64,000 bases of DNA from CAIMZW01 sp037133095 (lineage in GTDB: Bacteria > Actinomycetota > Actinomycetes > Nanopelagicales > Nanopelagicaceae): contig JBAXOT010000006.1 in the NCBI GenBank assembly GCA_037133095.1, positions 1-64,000 on the forward strand, written 5' to 3'. Shown piece by piece: positions 35,772 through 44,297 of this stretch. The notes below the pieces were generated by a model, which saw only the letters and a list, made by a program, of their open reading frames with translations, was not told where the DNA came from and did not search any database. Positions within the stretch are counted from its first letter, which is position 1. Every line of letters begins with the position of its first letter. The translations under genes were made by a program, and so were the position numbers.

Positions 35772-37001
35772 ATGGCAATTTCCTTAACTACCGAAATTCT
35801 TGGCGAGCCACCAAAGCTCGCTGAGATATCCAGCGACCTCGAACTCGCCACCTCCTGGATTCGAGGCGGAGATGGGCTTATTGGTTTTGGCACGTGGGCG
35901 AGCAAGCGCGTTTCCGGCGTTAATAGATTTGCTGACGCCAGAAAGTGGTGGCAGGAGCAGCTAAGTACTTTTTCGATTCATAACCACGTCCACGGCAGTG
36001 GAACCGGTCCCATACTCTTCGGATCTTTTTCTTTCTCCCCCGACGACGAATCCGAGTTAGTCATTCCCGAGGTAATCGTTGGTCAGAAGAATGGAAAGTC
36101 CTGGATCACATGGATTGGTGACGGTCCGCAACCAAAGGTCGATCAATTGGTTGCACCACGTTCTGAAGGGGAAATCTCTTGGAGCGATGGCTCTATCTCG
36201 AACGAGGAATGGAAATTGCGCGTCGCTGACGCTGTTGAACGGATAAAAGCAGGTGGCTTGGACAAAGTGGTTCTCGCTCGTGACATCAACGCACATTCCT
36301 CGGCGGAAATTTCTCGCCGCGCCCTCATTCAGCGATTAGAAAATGAGTATCCCTCTACGTGGATCTTTCTGGTTTCGAATTTAATCGGTGCGACTCCGGA
36401 GTTACTGGTGCGTCTGAGCAAATCATTGGTGACTTCCCGAATTCTGGCCGGAACAATTCGTAATACGGGCGACGAGCTCAAAGACCTCGCACTCGCAGCC
36501 TCGCTCGCAAGATCTTCAAAAGATTTAGAGGAGCATGAGTACGCCGTTCGATCGGTTGCTCAGGCATTGGCGCCGTTTTGTTCGTCGACAAATATTCCAG
36601 ACTCACCTTTTGTGCTCCACCTGACAAATGTTATGCATCTCGCAACCGACGTGACTGGCGTCGTTAATGAATCCGCCGTTCCCGTCGACATCTTCACCCT
36701 CTTAACTGAACTCCATCCGTCCGCTGCAGTATGTGGAACTCCAACAAAAATCGCGGAATCTCTGATCTCGGAGATTGAAGGCATGCAACGTGGCCGCTAT
36801 GCCGGCCCGGTCGGATGGATAGATGCCCGCGGTGATGGTGAAATGGGAATCGCGCTTCGCTGTGGCGAACTCGCACCCGACAAGAAATCTATTCGGATAT
36901 TTGCCGGTTGTGGGATTGTCGCAGGATCGGATCCGCAACAAGAATTAGCAGAAAGTCAATCTAAATTATTACCAATGCGTACCGCACTAGAAGCGCTCTG
37001 A
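35772..37001 (+). CDS. menF: Isochorismate synthase, menaquinone-type
   Basis: A 409-residue chorismate-binding enzyme converting chorismate to isochorismate, the entry to menaquinone synthesis. The catalytic Lys lies in GGLDKVVLARD near residue 165; the C-terminal half has the HPSAAVCGTP motif, GPVGWID and the final FAGCGIVAGSDPQQELAE typical of the family. It follows bioY after 11 nt. Its last 46 nt overlap the convergent menD gene. Confidence 0.93.
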   Translation: MAISLTTEILGEPPKLAEISSDLELATSWIRGGDGLIGFGTWASKRVSGVNRFADARKWWQEQLSTFSIHNHVHGSGTGPILFGSFSFSPDDESELVIPEVIVGQKNGKSWITWIGDGPQPKVDQLVAPRSEGEISWSDGSISNEEWKLRVADAVERIKAGGLDKVVLARDINAHSSAEISRRALIQRLENEYPSTWIFLVSNLIGATPELLVRLSKSLVTSRILAGTIRNTGDELKDLALAASLARSSKDLEEHEYAVRSVAQALAPFCSSTNIPDSPFVLHLTNVMHLATDVTGVVNESAVPVDIFTLLTELHPSAAVCGTPTKIAESLISEIEGMQRGRYAGPVGWIDARGDGEMGIALRCGELAPDKKSIRIFAGCGIVAGSDPQQELAESQSKLLPMRTALEAL

Positions 37002-38533
37002 TACAGCAGTTTAAGATTTGCTGCATTGCTCTCGCGGTCGGGGACTTCGACGATAACAATCTCAATCCCCTTGCTTTGATGGGCAATAATCTTTTCAATA
37101 TCTGAAAGTGACTTCACCTGATCTGTGGGAATGCCAAAGCCACGGGCAATCCGCGGTAAATCTTGGTTATGCGGAGTTCCAAATATTCTTTCAAAACCAT
37201 TCACGCCGGCTTGTGGCAGAGTGGAAAATATCCCACCCCCATTGTTATCAATAACAAAGATCGTAAGATTAATTTTAGGGGAATTTACCAGTGCCGAAAC
37301 ATCGTGCAGAAAAGTCAAGTCACCGATGATTGCATAAGCCCTTTCGTACCTGGTGGCGATCCCCATCGCGGTCGATATATTCCCGTCGATACCGGCTAGA
37401 CCTCGATTAGCAAATACCGAAATTCCAGAACGAGGATGGGCAAATGCTTCGACATCCCGAATCGGGCGCGATGATCCGATAAAGAGCGCGCAGCCTTCCG
37501 GCAGATTTCGAACTATGGCATTTATTGCAGTCTGTTCGGTCCAGACCCTGGTCAAATCAAAACTCTCCGCCGCCAGCGCTGATGTCATCTTCCATTTCGG
37601 CAACCACGTCCCATCAATGCCACCTGCCAAGGTTATTTCCGGCAACGAAAGAAAGAGAAGGTCCGCCGTGCGCTCGGTATCAACCGTCTCGACTCGAGGA
37701 TCCACAACGATAATTTTCGCTGCACTTTGAATGTAAGTATTTATGCTTCGAGATAGCGTGGTCCGTCCTATCACAATGACGGATTTAGCAGGTAGCGATC
37801 TCCGAATTTCTTCGTCCGCTAAAAAAATTGAAGCGTGTGCAATTGCGTTCGGAAACGAAAGCGGGTCTTCTGCAATCACCGGCCAACCTAAAGTGTTCGT
37901 GAAGGTCAAGACTTCCGCCACGGAAAATCCCCCACGATCATGACCAACGACAACAACGCCATTTCCCGAAAGAAGCAACCCCTCGCCGTGGGAAACTTTC
38001 GGCGCAAACGGAAATTGTTTAAGACCTGCGAGCCAATCGTTTTTACCATCAGATAAAAGCGGCTCATCAAATTGCACATTGAGATGCAAGGGTCCATTAC
38101 CTACGAGCAATGAGAGATTAACTATTTCGCTGATATCGAAGGAGGAGAGAACCCCGAACATCTCCTGTTGTTCGGTGGTTTGATTCGCCCCCGTGCGTCG
38201 AAGGCGAGCCGGTCGGTCGGCCGTAATGACAATTAATTTACTGCCCGAATGAAAGGCTTCCAACGCTGCGGGATAGTAATTAGCCGCCGCAGTTCCGCTG
38301 GTACAAATAACCACAACATAGTTGTTGGTCGCCTTCGCAATGCCTAGAGCAAAAAATCCAGCCCCACGTTCGTCAATTCGAATATGAAGGTCTGCCATCC
38401 CTGCCTCATAAGCTTCGTATAACGCAACAGATAATGGCGCGTTCCTCGAGCCCGGCGAAAGAACAAAATCGGAGACTCCCAATTCCAGCAATTGTCTGAT
38501 TACGGAACGGGCGAGGGTGGTCGCGGAAATCAT
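36956..38533 (-). CDS. menD: SEPHCHC synthase (menaquinone MenD)
   Basis: A protein of about 525 residues, a thiamine-diphosphate enzyme joining isochorismate with 2-oxoglutarate. The N-terminal FVLSPGSRNAPLSVAL is the MenD hallmark; IDERGAGFFALGIA contains the catalytic Glu, and the ThDP-binding GDLTFLHDVSALV segment is near residue 395. The ATG at 38533 overlaps the menC stop as ATGA; a GTG three codons upstream is also possible. menB, menC and menD form a tight minus-strand run. Confidence 0.94.
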   Translation of the reverse strand: MISATTLARSVIRQLLELGVSDFVLSPGSRNAPLSVALYEAYEAGMADLHIRIDERGAGFFALGIAKATNNYVVVICTSGTAAANYYPAALEAFHSGSKLIVITADRPARLRRTGANQTTEQQEMFGVLSSFDISEIVNLSLLVGNGPLHLNVQFDEPLLSDGKNDWLAGLKQFPFAPKVSHGEGLLLSGNGVVVVGHDRGGFSVAEVLTFTNTLGWPVIAEDPLSFPNAIAHASIFLADEEIRRSLPAKSVIVIGRTTLSRSINTYIQSAAKIIVVDPRVETVDTERTADLLFLSLPEITLAGGIDGTWLPKWKMTSALAAESFDLTRVWTEQTAINAIVRNLPEGCALFIGSSRPIRDVEAFAHPRSGISVFANRGLAGIDGNISTAMGIATRYERAYAIIGDLTFLHDVSALVNSPKINLTIFVIDNNGGGIFSTLPQAGVNGFERIFGTPHNQDLPRIARGFGIPTDQVKSLSDIEKIIAHQSKGIEIVIVEVPDRESNAANLKLLYQSASSAVRIGNNLD

Positions 38534-39531
38534 TTCAGCCACCCCAATTTATCTATGTGTAAAGCAAACTCTTCATCCCACAGGCTTTCCATTCTATTGT
38601 GCCACCAAGCCTCGCGCTCGGGAGCAGCCCGATATTTCTCAAGCAACTCCGCATTAACGTGAACCCGGCGAACGGAAATTCGACCCGAATCCACAATCAA
38701 TGGATCTTCTGCAATGTCGCCATTGAGTAAAGCAAGGGTGCCCAAGCCACAAGCGAAAGTGAGTTCAGGCAAGGAAGCAGCAAGCGCCAAATTGTGTGAA
38801 ATCCCGATTGAAGTTTCTAGCGCACTCGAAACAACAACAGGCAGGTTGATCTCCGAAATTAATTTGTGCGCGGCAGAAATGCCGCCTGAAGGCGCCCACT
38901 TGATGACGGCAACATCGGCAATTGCGCTCAACTCCTGGAGGTCGCCACTCAAGTTCTTCCGAATTGACTCATCTACGGCTATGGGGAATGGGATCTCGGC
39001 TCTTAATTTCGCCAAGTCGCTCAGAGATTCGCACGGTTGTTCAACGTATTCAAATACTTTTCCAAAGCGCAGGTTGTAGTCGTGCAGATAGAGCAGTGCT
39101 TCGTGCAGTGACCATCCGCCATTCACATCAAGGCGAATTTTGGCATCGGGAATCTGGTCGAGAACGGCTTCTAATCGATCAGCGTCAGAAATGAAATCAT
39201 TGACTTTCATTTTGACAGTTGTGCAGCCCGGAAACCGAGATAGAAAATCAGGCACCTCATTCGGGGAAATCCGCGGCAGCGTTGCATTAATCGCAATGTC
39301 GGTGCGAAAAAATTGGGGCCAAGGTTGATACGCGCCTTCAATCGCCGCCTGCAACCAGACTTTCGATTCTTTACTCCCATACTCGACAAATGGTGAAAAC
39401 TCGCTCCAGCCATGAGTTCCACGAAAGAGAAAGGCCTCTCGAACCGAGATACCCCGAAAGTCTGTCCGAGTTGGAAGTGCAACCACAGCGGCATCCTGAA
39501 AGACGCCCCGCAGATCGGAGGAGAGCGTCAT
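38530..39531 (-). CDS. menC: o-Succinylbenzoate synthase
   Basis: A 333-residue enolase-superfamily enzyme that dehydrates SHCHC to o-succinylbenzoate. The catalytic residues are recognisable: Lys in TTVKMKVNDF, metal ligands in IRLDVNGGW, YVEQPCE and IAVDESIRK, and the second Lys in VAVIKWAPSGGI. It begins directly after the menB stop and overlaps menD. Confidence 0.92.
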   Translation of the reverse strand: MTLSSDLRGVFQDAAVVALPTRTDFRGISVREAFLFRGTHGWSEFSPFVEYGSKESKVWLQAAIEGAYQPWPQFFRTDIAINATLPRISPNEVPDFLSRFPGCTTVKMKVNDFISDADRLEAVLDQIPDAKIRLDVNGGWSLHEALLYLHDYNLRFGKVFEYVEQPCESLSDLAKLRAEIPFPIAVDESIRKNLSGDLQELSAIADVAVIKWAPSGGISAAHKLISEINLPVVVSSALETSIGISHNLALAASLPELTFACGLGTLALLNGDIAEDPLIVDSGRISVRRVHVNAELLEKYRAAPEREAWWHNRMESLWDEEFALHIDKLGWLK

Positions 39532-40410
39532 TTAAGGGCGCTTGGGAAACTTATCGAAATTAGGTTCCCGTTTTTCTTTATAAGCGTTGCGTCCTTCTTG
39601 TCCCTCTTCTGTTAAGTAAAAGAGCAAGGTCGCATCGCCAGCCAATTGCTGGACACCGGCGAGACCATCATCTGCGGCATTCATTCCCGCCTTAATAAGG
39701 CGCAGCGCCATAGGTGAGTGGCGCAACATTTCACGAGCCCAAGAAACGGTTTCTGCTTCGAGTTCATTGAGCGGTACGACCGTGTTGACCAGGCCCATTT
39801 CAAGTGCTTCTGTCGCATCGTATTGCCGGCAAAGAAACCAAATCTCTCGCGCTTTCTTCTGCCCGATGTGTGCGGCCAGCAATCCTGCGCCATAGCCACC
39901 ATCAAAAGAACCAACCATAGGTCCGGTTTGACCAAATTTCGCGTTCTCGGCGGCGATCGTTAAATCGCAGACGACGTGCAGTACGTGGCCGCCTCCGACT
40001 GCCCACCCGGCAACCATGGCAACCACTGGTTTTGGCAATCGACGAATTTGAATCTGAAGGTCAAGAACGTTGAGGCGACCAATTCCTTTTTTACCCAAAC
40101 TGTCCGAACCGATGTAGCCGTCATCACCGCGAACATTGATGTCGCCACCTGAACAGAAAGCCTCATTTCCTGCGCCAGTAAAAATAATGACACCGACTTC
40201 ATCGTTATCTCGGGCCAGCGAGAAAGCCCGCTCCAGTTCGGCCAACGTCTCTGGTCGGAATGCGTTTCGGACCTGAGGTCGGTTAATGGTGATCTTTGCC
40301 ATACCTTCGGCGACCTGATAGATCACGTCGCTGAAATCCTCGCCGCCGACACCCATTGCCCAGGCTGGAATCGTTCTATCGCCAGGTTCGCGTTTGAATG
40401 GCTTGCTCAC
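39532..40410 (-). CDS. menB: 1,4-Dihydroxy-2-naphthoyl-CoA synthase
   Basis: A 292-residue crotonase-family enzyme that cyclises o-succinylbenzoyl-CoA. Family motifs are [35 protein letters not shown] (oxyanion hole and substrate loop) and [17 protein letters not shown]. The GTG at 40410, just after GGGGGA, gives the expected N-terminus SKPFKRE; a longer open frame extends antisense into menE and is rejected. It is divergent from menE. Confidence 0.93.
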   Translation of the reverse strand: MSKPFKREPGDRTIPAWAMGVGGEDFSDVIYQVAEGMAKITINRPQVRNAFRPETLAELERAFSLARDNDEVGVIIFTGAGNEAFCSGGDINVRGDDGYIGSDSLGKKGIGRLNVLDLQIQIRRLPKPVVAMVAGWAVGGGHVLHVVCDLTIAAENAKFGQTGPMVGSFDGGYGAGLLAAHIGQKKAREIWFLCRQYDATEALEMGLVNTVVPLNELEAETVSWAREMLRHSPMALRLIKAGMNAADDGLAGVQQLAGDATLLFYLTEEGQEGRNAYKEKREPNFDKFPKRP

Positions 40411-40450
40411 ATTTCCCCCTTGAAAAAGATATAGATAGCCTACGGTGACC
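40411..40450. promoter_or_regulatory. Short divergent promoter region between menB and menE
   Basis: Only 40 bases separate two divergent gene starts, so any promoters must overlap each other or the coding ends. The menB ribosome binding site GGGGGA is visible; menE has no clear site. I did not find convincing -10/-35 boxes. Confidence 0.3.
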
Positions 40451-41545
40451 ATGGTGAATTCGTCACAACGTAATGTCATAAACGTTACCGAGGAGTGGGC
40501 TATCCCACAGGTAGCGGAGGCGCTCTTTTCGGCGCTCCGTAGTGAAGGTCCAGCTCTGGCTTTTGGCCCAGTGACGGAGAGAGTCGTCCAATCTGAGGTT
40601 GCTGTCATAGTCGCAACCAGTGGTTCGACCGGGATGGCTAAATCGGTTGCGATCTCGGCGAGCGCACTCACAGCTTCAGCACGAGCGGCCCATAAATACC
40701 TCGGCGCCAAGAGCGGAGAACGCTGGTCACTGCTCTTACCTATTGACCATATCGCCGGCATCAATGTTCTGATCCGTTCAATCGAATTGGGCACTGCAAC
40801 GCTGGATAACCGCGGGGCCAAGATCTTGGTTCCAGCCGAATTTGTATCCATTGTCCCAACTCAGTTACACCGAGCTTTAAACGGTGATCAGCAGTTGCTA
40901 GAACACTTGCATGCAGCAAAGCGCGTCCTGGTTGGTGGTGCAAAAACCAACGAACATTTAATCCGAGATGCCAAGTTGCAGCAGATCGAGATTGTCACGA
41001 CCTACGGAATGACGGAAATGTGTGGTGGTTGTATTTACGATGGCACCCCGGTATCTGGAGTGGAAGCGCGAATTACTGACGCAGGCCAGATTCAACTTCG
41101 CGGTCCATCAATGGCGATGGGATATCTCAATAATCAAGAATTGTGGCGCGAACTAACCAGCGATGGTTGGTTCACTACCAGCGATTTTGGATCAATAACC
41201 GATAGTCACGTAGAAGTTACCGGCAGGATAGATGACCAAATCATCACGGGGGGAAAGAAAGTTTCGCTCTCTTTAGTGGAGAGCACTGCTGGGGAAATTT
41301 TCCCGGAGCTAAATTTCATCGCTTTTGCCATCCCGGATGCGCAGTGGGGGGAAAAGTTATGCTTAGCCGCAGATCACGATTTCGATCACGATCACTTACG
41401 TCAGGTGATGATCTCTAAATTTGGTGCCGAGGCTTCGCCTAAGGAGATCCTTATTCTCGAGAAACTGCCCATGATGGGAATTGGCAAGCCAGACCGGAAA
41501 TTCTTGCAAGATTTACTAGAAAGATCGGAAGTGGGGCGAGAATGA
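40451..41545 (+). CDS. menE: o-Succinylbenzoate-CoA ligase
   Basis: A protein of about 364 residues, an adenylate-forming enzyme of menaquinone synthesis in the short form common in actinobacteria. It has the phosphate loop [16 protein letters not shown], the [11 protein letters not shown] motif, [15 protein letters not shown] and the C-terminal catalytic Lys in [10 protein letters not shown]. The ATG at 40451 was chosen over a GTG two codons earlier; neither has a strong ribosome binding site. It overlaps menA by 4 nt. Confidence 0.91.
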   Translation: MVNSSQRNVINVTEEWAIPQVAEALFSALRSEGPALAFGPVTERVVQSEVAVIVATSGSTGMAKSVAISASALTASARAAHKYLGAKSGERWSLLLPIDHIAGINVLIRSIELGTATLDNRGAKILVPAEFVSIVPTQLHRALNGDQQLLEHLHAAKRVLVGGAKTNEHLIRDAKLQQIEIVTTYGMTEMCGGCIYDGTPVSGVEARITDAGQIQLRGPSMAMGYLNNQELWRELTSDGWFTTSDFGSITDSHVEVTGRIDDQIITGGKKVSLSLVESTAGEIFPELNFIAFAIPDAQWGEKLCLAADHDFDHDHLRQVMISKFGAEASPKEILILEKLPMMGIGKPDRKFLQDLLERSEVGRE

Positions 41546-42402
41546 AGAAGTGGCTACTCGGAGCCAGACCTCGAACCCTGCCGGCGGCCATCGCTCCGGT
41601 GCTCGTGGGCACATCCTTGCAACGCAATCAGCACGGTTCACTCGCCATTGTTAATGCGTTACTCGCCCTCGCAGTAAGTCTGTTGCTGCAAATCGCAGTT
41701 AATTACGCCAATGACTACTCGGATGGCGTTAAAGGAACAGATGAAGTTCGAGTCGGACCTATCCGATTAGTTGCCAGCGGAATGGCAAGTGCACAGAGCG
41801 TGAAGCGTGCTGCGTACCTTGCTTTTCTCCTCGCTTCCATATTTGGTGCAGTTCTGGCCTTGCGAACTTCGCTGTGGTTGATTGCTGTCGGGATCATTGC
41901 CATCATCGCAGCCTGGAATTACACCGGTGGAAAGTCACCATATGGCTACTCGGGCTTGGGTGAAGTATCGGTCTTTATTTTCTTCGGCCTGGTAGCCACT
42001 ATGGGCAGTTACTTTGCCCAGAGTCAGAAAATCTCGTGGCAGAGTTTTCTCTTGGCAATTCCAGTCGGGGCCTTGGCTTGTGCGCTTTTGGCAATTAATA
42101 ATCTGCGCGACCTGCCCAAAGATGCACTTGTTGGAAAACGAACGGTTGCAGTGCGCATTGGAGATGCCAATGCTCGTTATCTCTTTATTGGACTGCTGGC
42201 GCTGGCTCATTTCACGGTTTTGCTCGCCGCAACCATCACCCCATGGGTTTTACTGAGCGTGGTTTTGATTCCCTTCACGATCAAAATTTCAGGAAAGATT
42301 ATGGCCGGCAGCGCTGGGCGAGATCTCATTCCGTTGCTGGGAAAGACCGCGCGGCTGCAACTCCTGTTATCCACAACTTTGGCCCTTGCCCTCTGGTTAT
42401 AA
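41542..42402 (+). CDS. menA: 1,4-Dihydroxy-2-naphthoate polyprenyltransferase
   Basis: A 286-residue UbiA-family membrane enzyme with about eight to nine helices that attaches the polyprenyl tail to dihydroxynaphthoate. The first Asp-rich motif is NDYSDGVKGTDEVRVGP near residue 56, and the second is in INNLRDLPKDALVGKRT. It uses the product of the polyprenyl synthase at 18310-19299 by inference. Start overlaps menE as ATGA. Confidence 0.94.
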   Translation: MKKWLLGARPRTLPAAIAPVLVGTSLQRNQHGSLAIVNALLALAVSLLLQIAVNYANDYSDGVKGTDEVRVGPIRLVASGMASAQSVKRAAYLAFLLASIFGAVLALRTSLWLIAVGIIAIIAAWNYTGGKSPYGYSGLGEVSVFIFFGLVATMGSYFAQSQKISWQSFLLAIPVGALACALLAINNLRDLPKDALVGKRTVAVRIGDANARYLFIGLLALAHFTVLLAATITPWVLLSVVLIPFTIKISGKIMAGSAGRDLIPLLGKTARLQLLLSTTLALALWL

Positions 42403-42437
42403 CTCGCACTCTGCCACAACTGGGTAAACTCCGAGGT

Positions 42438-42683
42438 ATGCGTTTCCTTCTCTATGTCATCCCACTCGCAATACAAATCTATGGCCTCTTTGATTGCGCT
42501 CGCACCCCCCAAGATGAGATTCGCAATCTCCCGAAGTGGGGTTGGCTTTTAGTCGTACTATTTCTTGCCACGCTCGGCACCATTGCTTGGTTTATCGCAG
42601 GTCGGCCAAAACGCAGCCCCAACCAGCGCCCTCGCCGCCAAGTGCCTCCTGATGATGATCCAGACTTTCTAAAAAATCTTTAA
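42438..42683 (+). CDS. Small membrane protein with phospholipase D nuclease N-terminal (PLDc_N) domain
   Basis: An 81-residue protein with two transmembrane helices (LLYVIPLAIQIYGLFD and WLLVVLFLATLGTIAWFIAG) and the CARTPQDEIRNLPKW linker typical of the PLDc_N domain, then a Pro/Arg/Asp-rich tail. Such stand-alone domains are common in actinobacteria and of unknown function; despite the name no nuclease domain is present. The ATG at 42438 follows CCGAGG; the longer open frame is menA in another register. Confidence 0.85.
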   Translation: MRFLLYVIPLAIQIYGLFDCARTPQDEIRNLPKWGWLLVVLFLATLGTIAWFIAGRPKRSPNQRPRRQVPPDDDPDFLKNL

Positions 42684-43370
42684 CTAAATCAGATCCGCTG
42701 CCACCACCGAGATGGCCTCCTCTTCCTCCATGGGATGAAGTTGTGCGCAAGTGTCTACAAATCCGAGGTAGTCCATTCTGGCTATCGACTCAATCGAGTC
42801 GATGATGGGTCGTCGGCTCTTCTTTCCTTCAAACCAAACAATCAATTGGCCAGCGTTGTTGCGAGGATTTACCAACGCATAATTAAGGGCTGGGTGGAAA
42901 TCATGAATCATGTAATTGATCTTGTAGACATCGCCCCACCAAGCCGGACTAAAGAAACCCATTTTCGCGCGTTCGGAAATCGCGATCTCTTGGGTCGGGA
43001 AAACACCAAATGGATCGGTCGGATAGACATCATCAATCAAAATAATGGTCTGTGAATGCGAGTGCAAAAGTGCATTGCAAAAGTCACGGTAAGTCTGTTC
43101 AAAAGTGTGTAACCCATCCAAGTAGATCAAGTCGAAGACCGCCTCTGGATCTAACTCCTCGAAAAAATTGTCTGAGGGCTGTGAAACTAGTTGAGTGACA
43201 TCGCTCTGGTACTCGGAAATTTCAAATTGAAAATTCGGGTCCACGCCGACTTTGTCTGCCACCTCTACGGCATGAAAGGTGAGCCCTTTAAATACTCCAA
43301 TTTCTAGATATGACGTGCTCTCATTTATCTGAGCCAGCAAATTGAGTCTACGAGCCGCATCGGTCATCAT
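42684..43370 (-). CDS. Class I SAM-dependent methyltransferase
   Basis: A 228-residue protein of the Methyltransf_24 type. The SAM-binding segment is YLEIGVFKGLTFHAVEVA and the acidic motif is FDLIYLDGLHTFEQTYRDF, then IILIDDVYP. The substrate is unknown. It abuts the ccsB stop (43371) on the same strand, so it is probably the last gene of the cytochrome c maturation operon; no known link between the two functions. Confidence 0.78.
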   Translation of the reverse strand: MMTDAARRLNLLAQINESTSYLEIGVFKGLTFHAVEVADKVGVDPNFQFEISEYQSDVTQLVSQPSDNFFEELDPEAVFDLIYLDGLHTFEQTYRDFCNALLHSHSQTIILIDDVYPTDPFGVFPTQEIAISERAKMGFFSPAWWGDVYKINYMIHDFHPALNYALVNPRNNAGQLIVWFEGKKSRRPIIDSIESIARMDYLGFVDTCAQLHPMEEEEAISVVAADLI

Positions 43371-44297
43371 TTATAACCCCGAATAAGTATGTCGCCCGGT
43401 GCCCCAAATATTGACATAGACGTAATTGAATAAGAAAGTCGATCCGGCAAAGAGGCAGAGCCAAGCTGCGCGACGACCGCGCCAACCTATGGTAACTCGA
43501 GCGTGTAGATAGGCTGCGTATGCCACCCAGGTGATGAATGCCCAGGTCTCCTTTGGATCCCAACCCCAGTAACGTCCCCAAGCAGATTCGGCCCAGATAG
43601 CGCCTGCGATAACAGCAAAGGTCCAGAGCGGGAAGACAAATGCAACTAGGCGGTAAGAGAGTTGGTCAAGGACCTCCAAGGATGGCAATTTTTCGGCCCA
43701 AGTCGGCCGAGCACCGCGTTGTTCATAGCGATCGAGTATCAGGTAAGTGGCCGCAACAGCATTGGCCAGGAGGAATACCCCACCAGAGACAATTGCAGAA
43801 GAGACGTGAATGGCTAACCAGGTGGACTTCAAGGCTGGCACTAAGGGCGCGCTTGGTCGATAAAGGATTGTGACGGCAGTACCTAAGGTAAGAAGAACTG
43901 CAATAGCGACAGGTAATCCCAGCCAACGAATTTTGTACTTCGCCAAAGCAAAAAGATAAGCCCCGGTAAATGCCAGCGCGCCAGTTATGGAGAATTCATA
44001 CATATTGCCCCAAGGGACTCGATGCGCCGAGAGCGCCCGAAAAATTACGCCAGCAAAGAGCAAAAGAAAGGCAAGGAACATCATCGCCGACCCAATGCGG
44101 CCACTCTTTTCGGTTCTGGTGAAGTCAAAGTCCGTCTTACTTTTTACCTCCGCGCCGGAGATGGCATCGATTTTCACCTCCGCGTTTCGAACCGAGAAGG
44201 CAACCTCTACAGCATGCGCGAAAAACGCAATCGTATAGACGACCATTGCGGAATAGATCGCGTAGTTCGACAAGTATGCATAATTACGGGAACTCAC
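43371..44297 (-). CDS. ccsB: Cytochrome c biogenesis protein CcsB (CcsA/ResC family)
   Basis: A 308-residue membrane protein with about eight helices that handles haem for system II cytochrome c maturation together with ResB. The Trp-rich haem motif WGRYWGWDPKETWAF is near residue 240, and the flanking His residues (AIHVSSA, YLHARVTIG) are probable haem ligands. It starts with GTG overlapping the resB stop as GTGA. Confidence 0.93.
   Translation of the reverse strand: MSSRNYAYLSNYAIYSAMVVYTIAFFAHAVEVAFSVRNAEVKIDAISGAEVKSKTDFDFTRTEKSGRIGSAMMFLAFLLLFAGVIFRALSAHRVPWGNMYEFSITGALAFTGAYLFALAKYKIRWLGLPVAIAVLLTLGTAVTILYRPSAPLVPALKSTWLAIHVSSAIVSGGVFLLANAVAATYLILDRYEQRGARPTWAEKLPSLEVLDQLSYRLVAFVFPLWTFAVIAGAIWAESAWGRYWGWDPKETWAFITWVAYAAYLHARVTIGWRGRRAAWLCLFAGSTFLFNYVYVNIWGTGRHTYSGL

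Noticed and set aside
40411..40851. N-terminal extension of the menB frame
   Set aside because: This part is antisense to the beginning of menE and lacks similarity to MenB; the GTG at 40410 gives the expected N-terminus.
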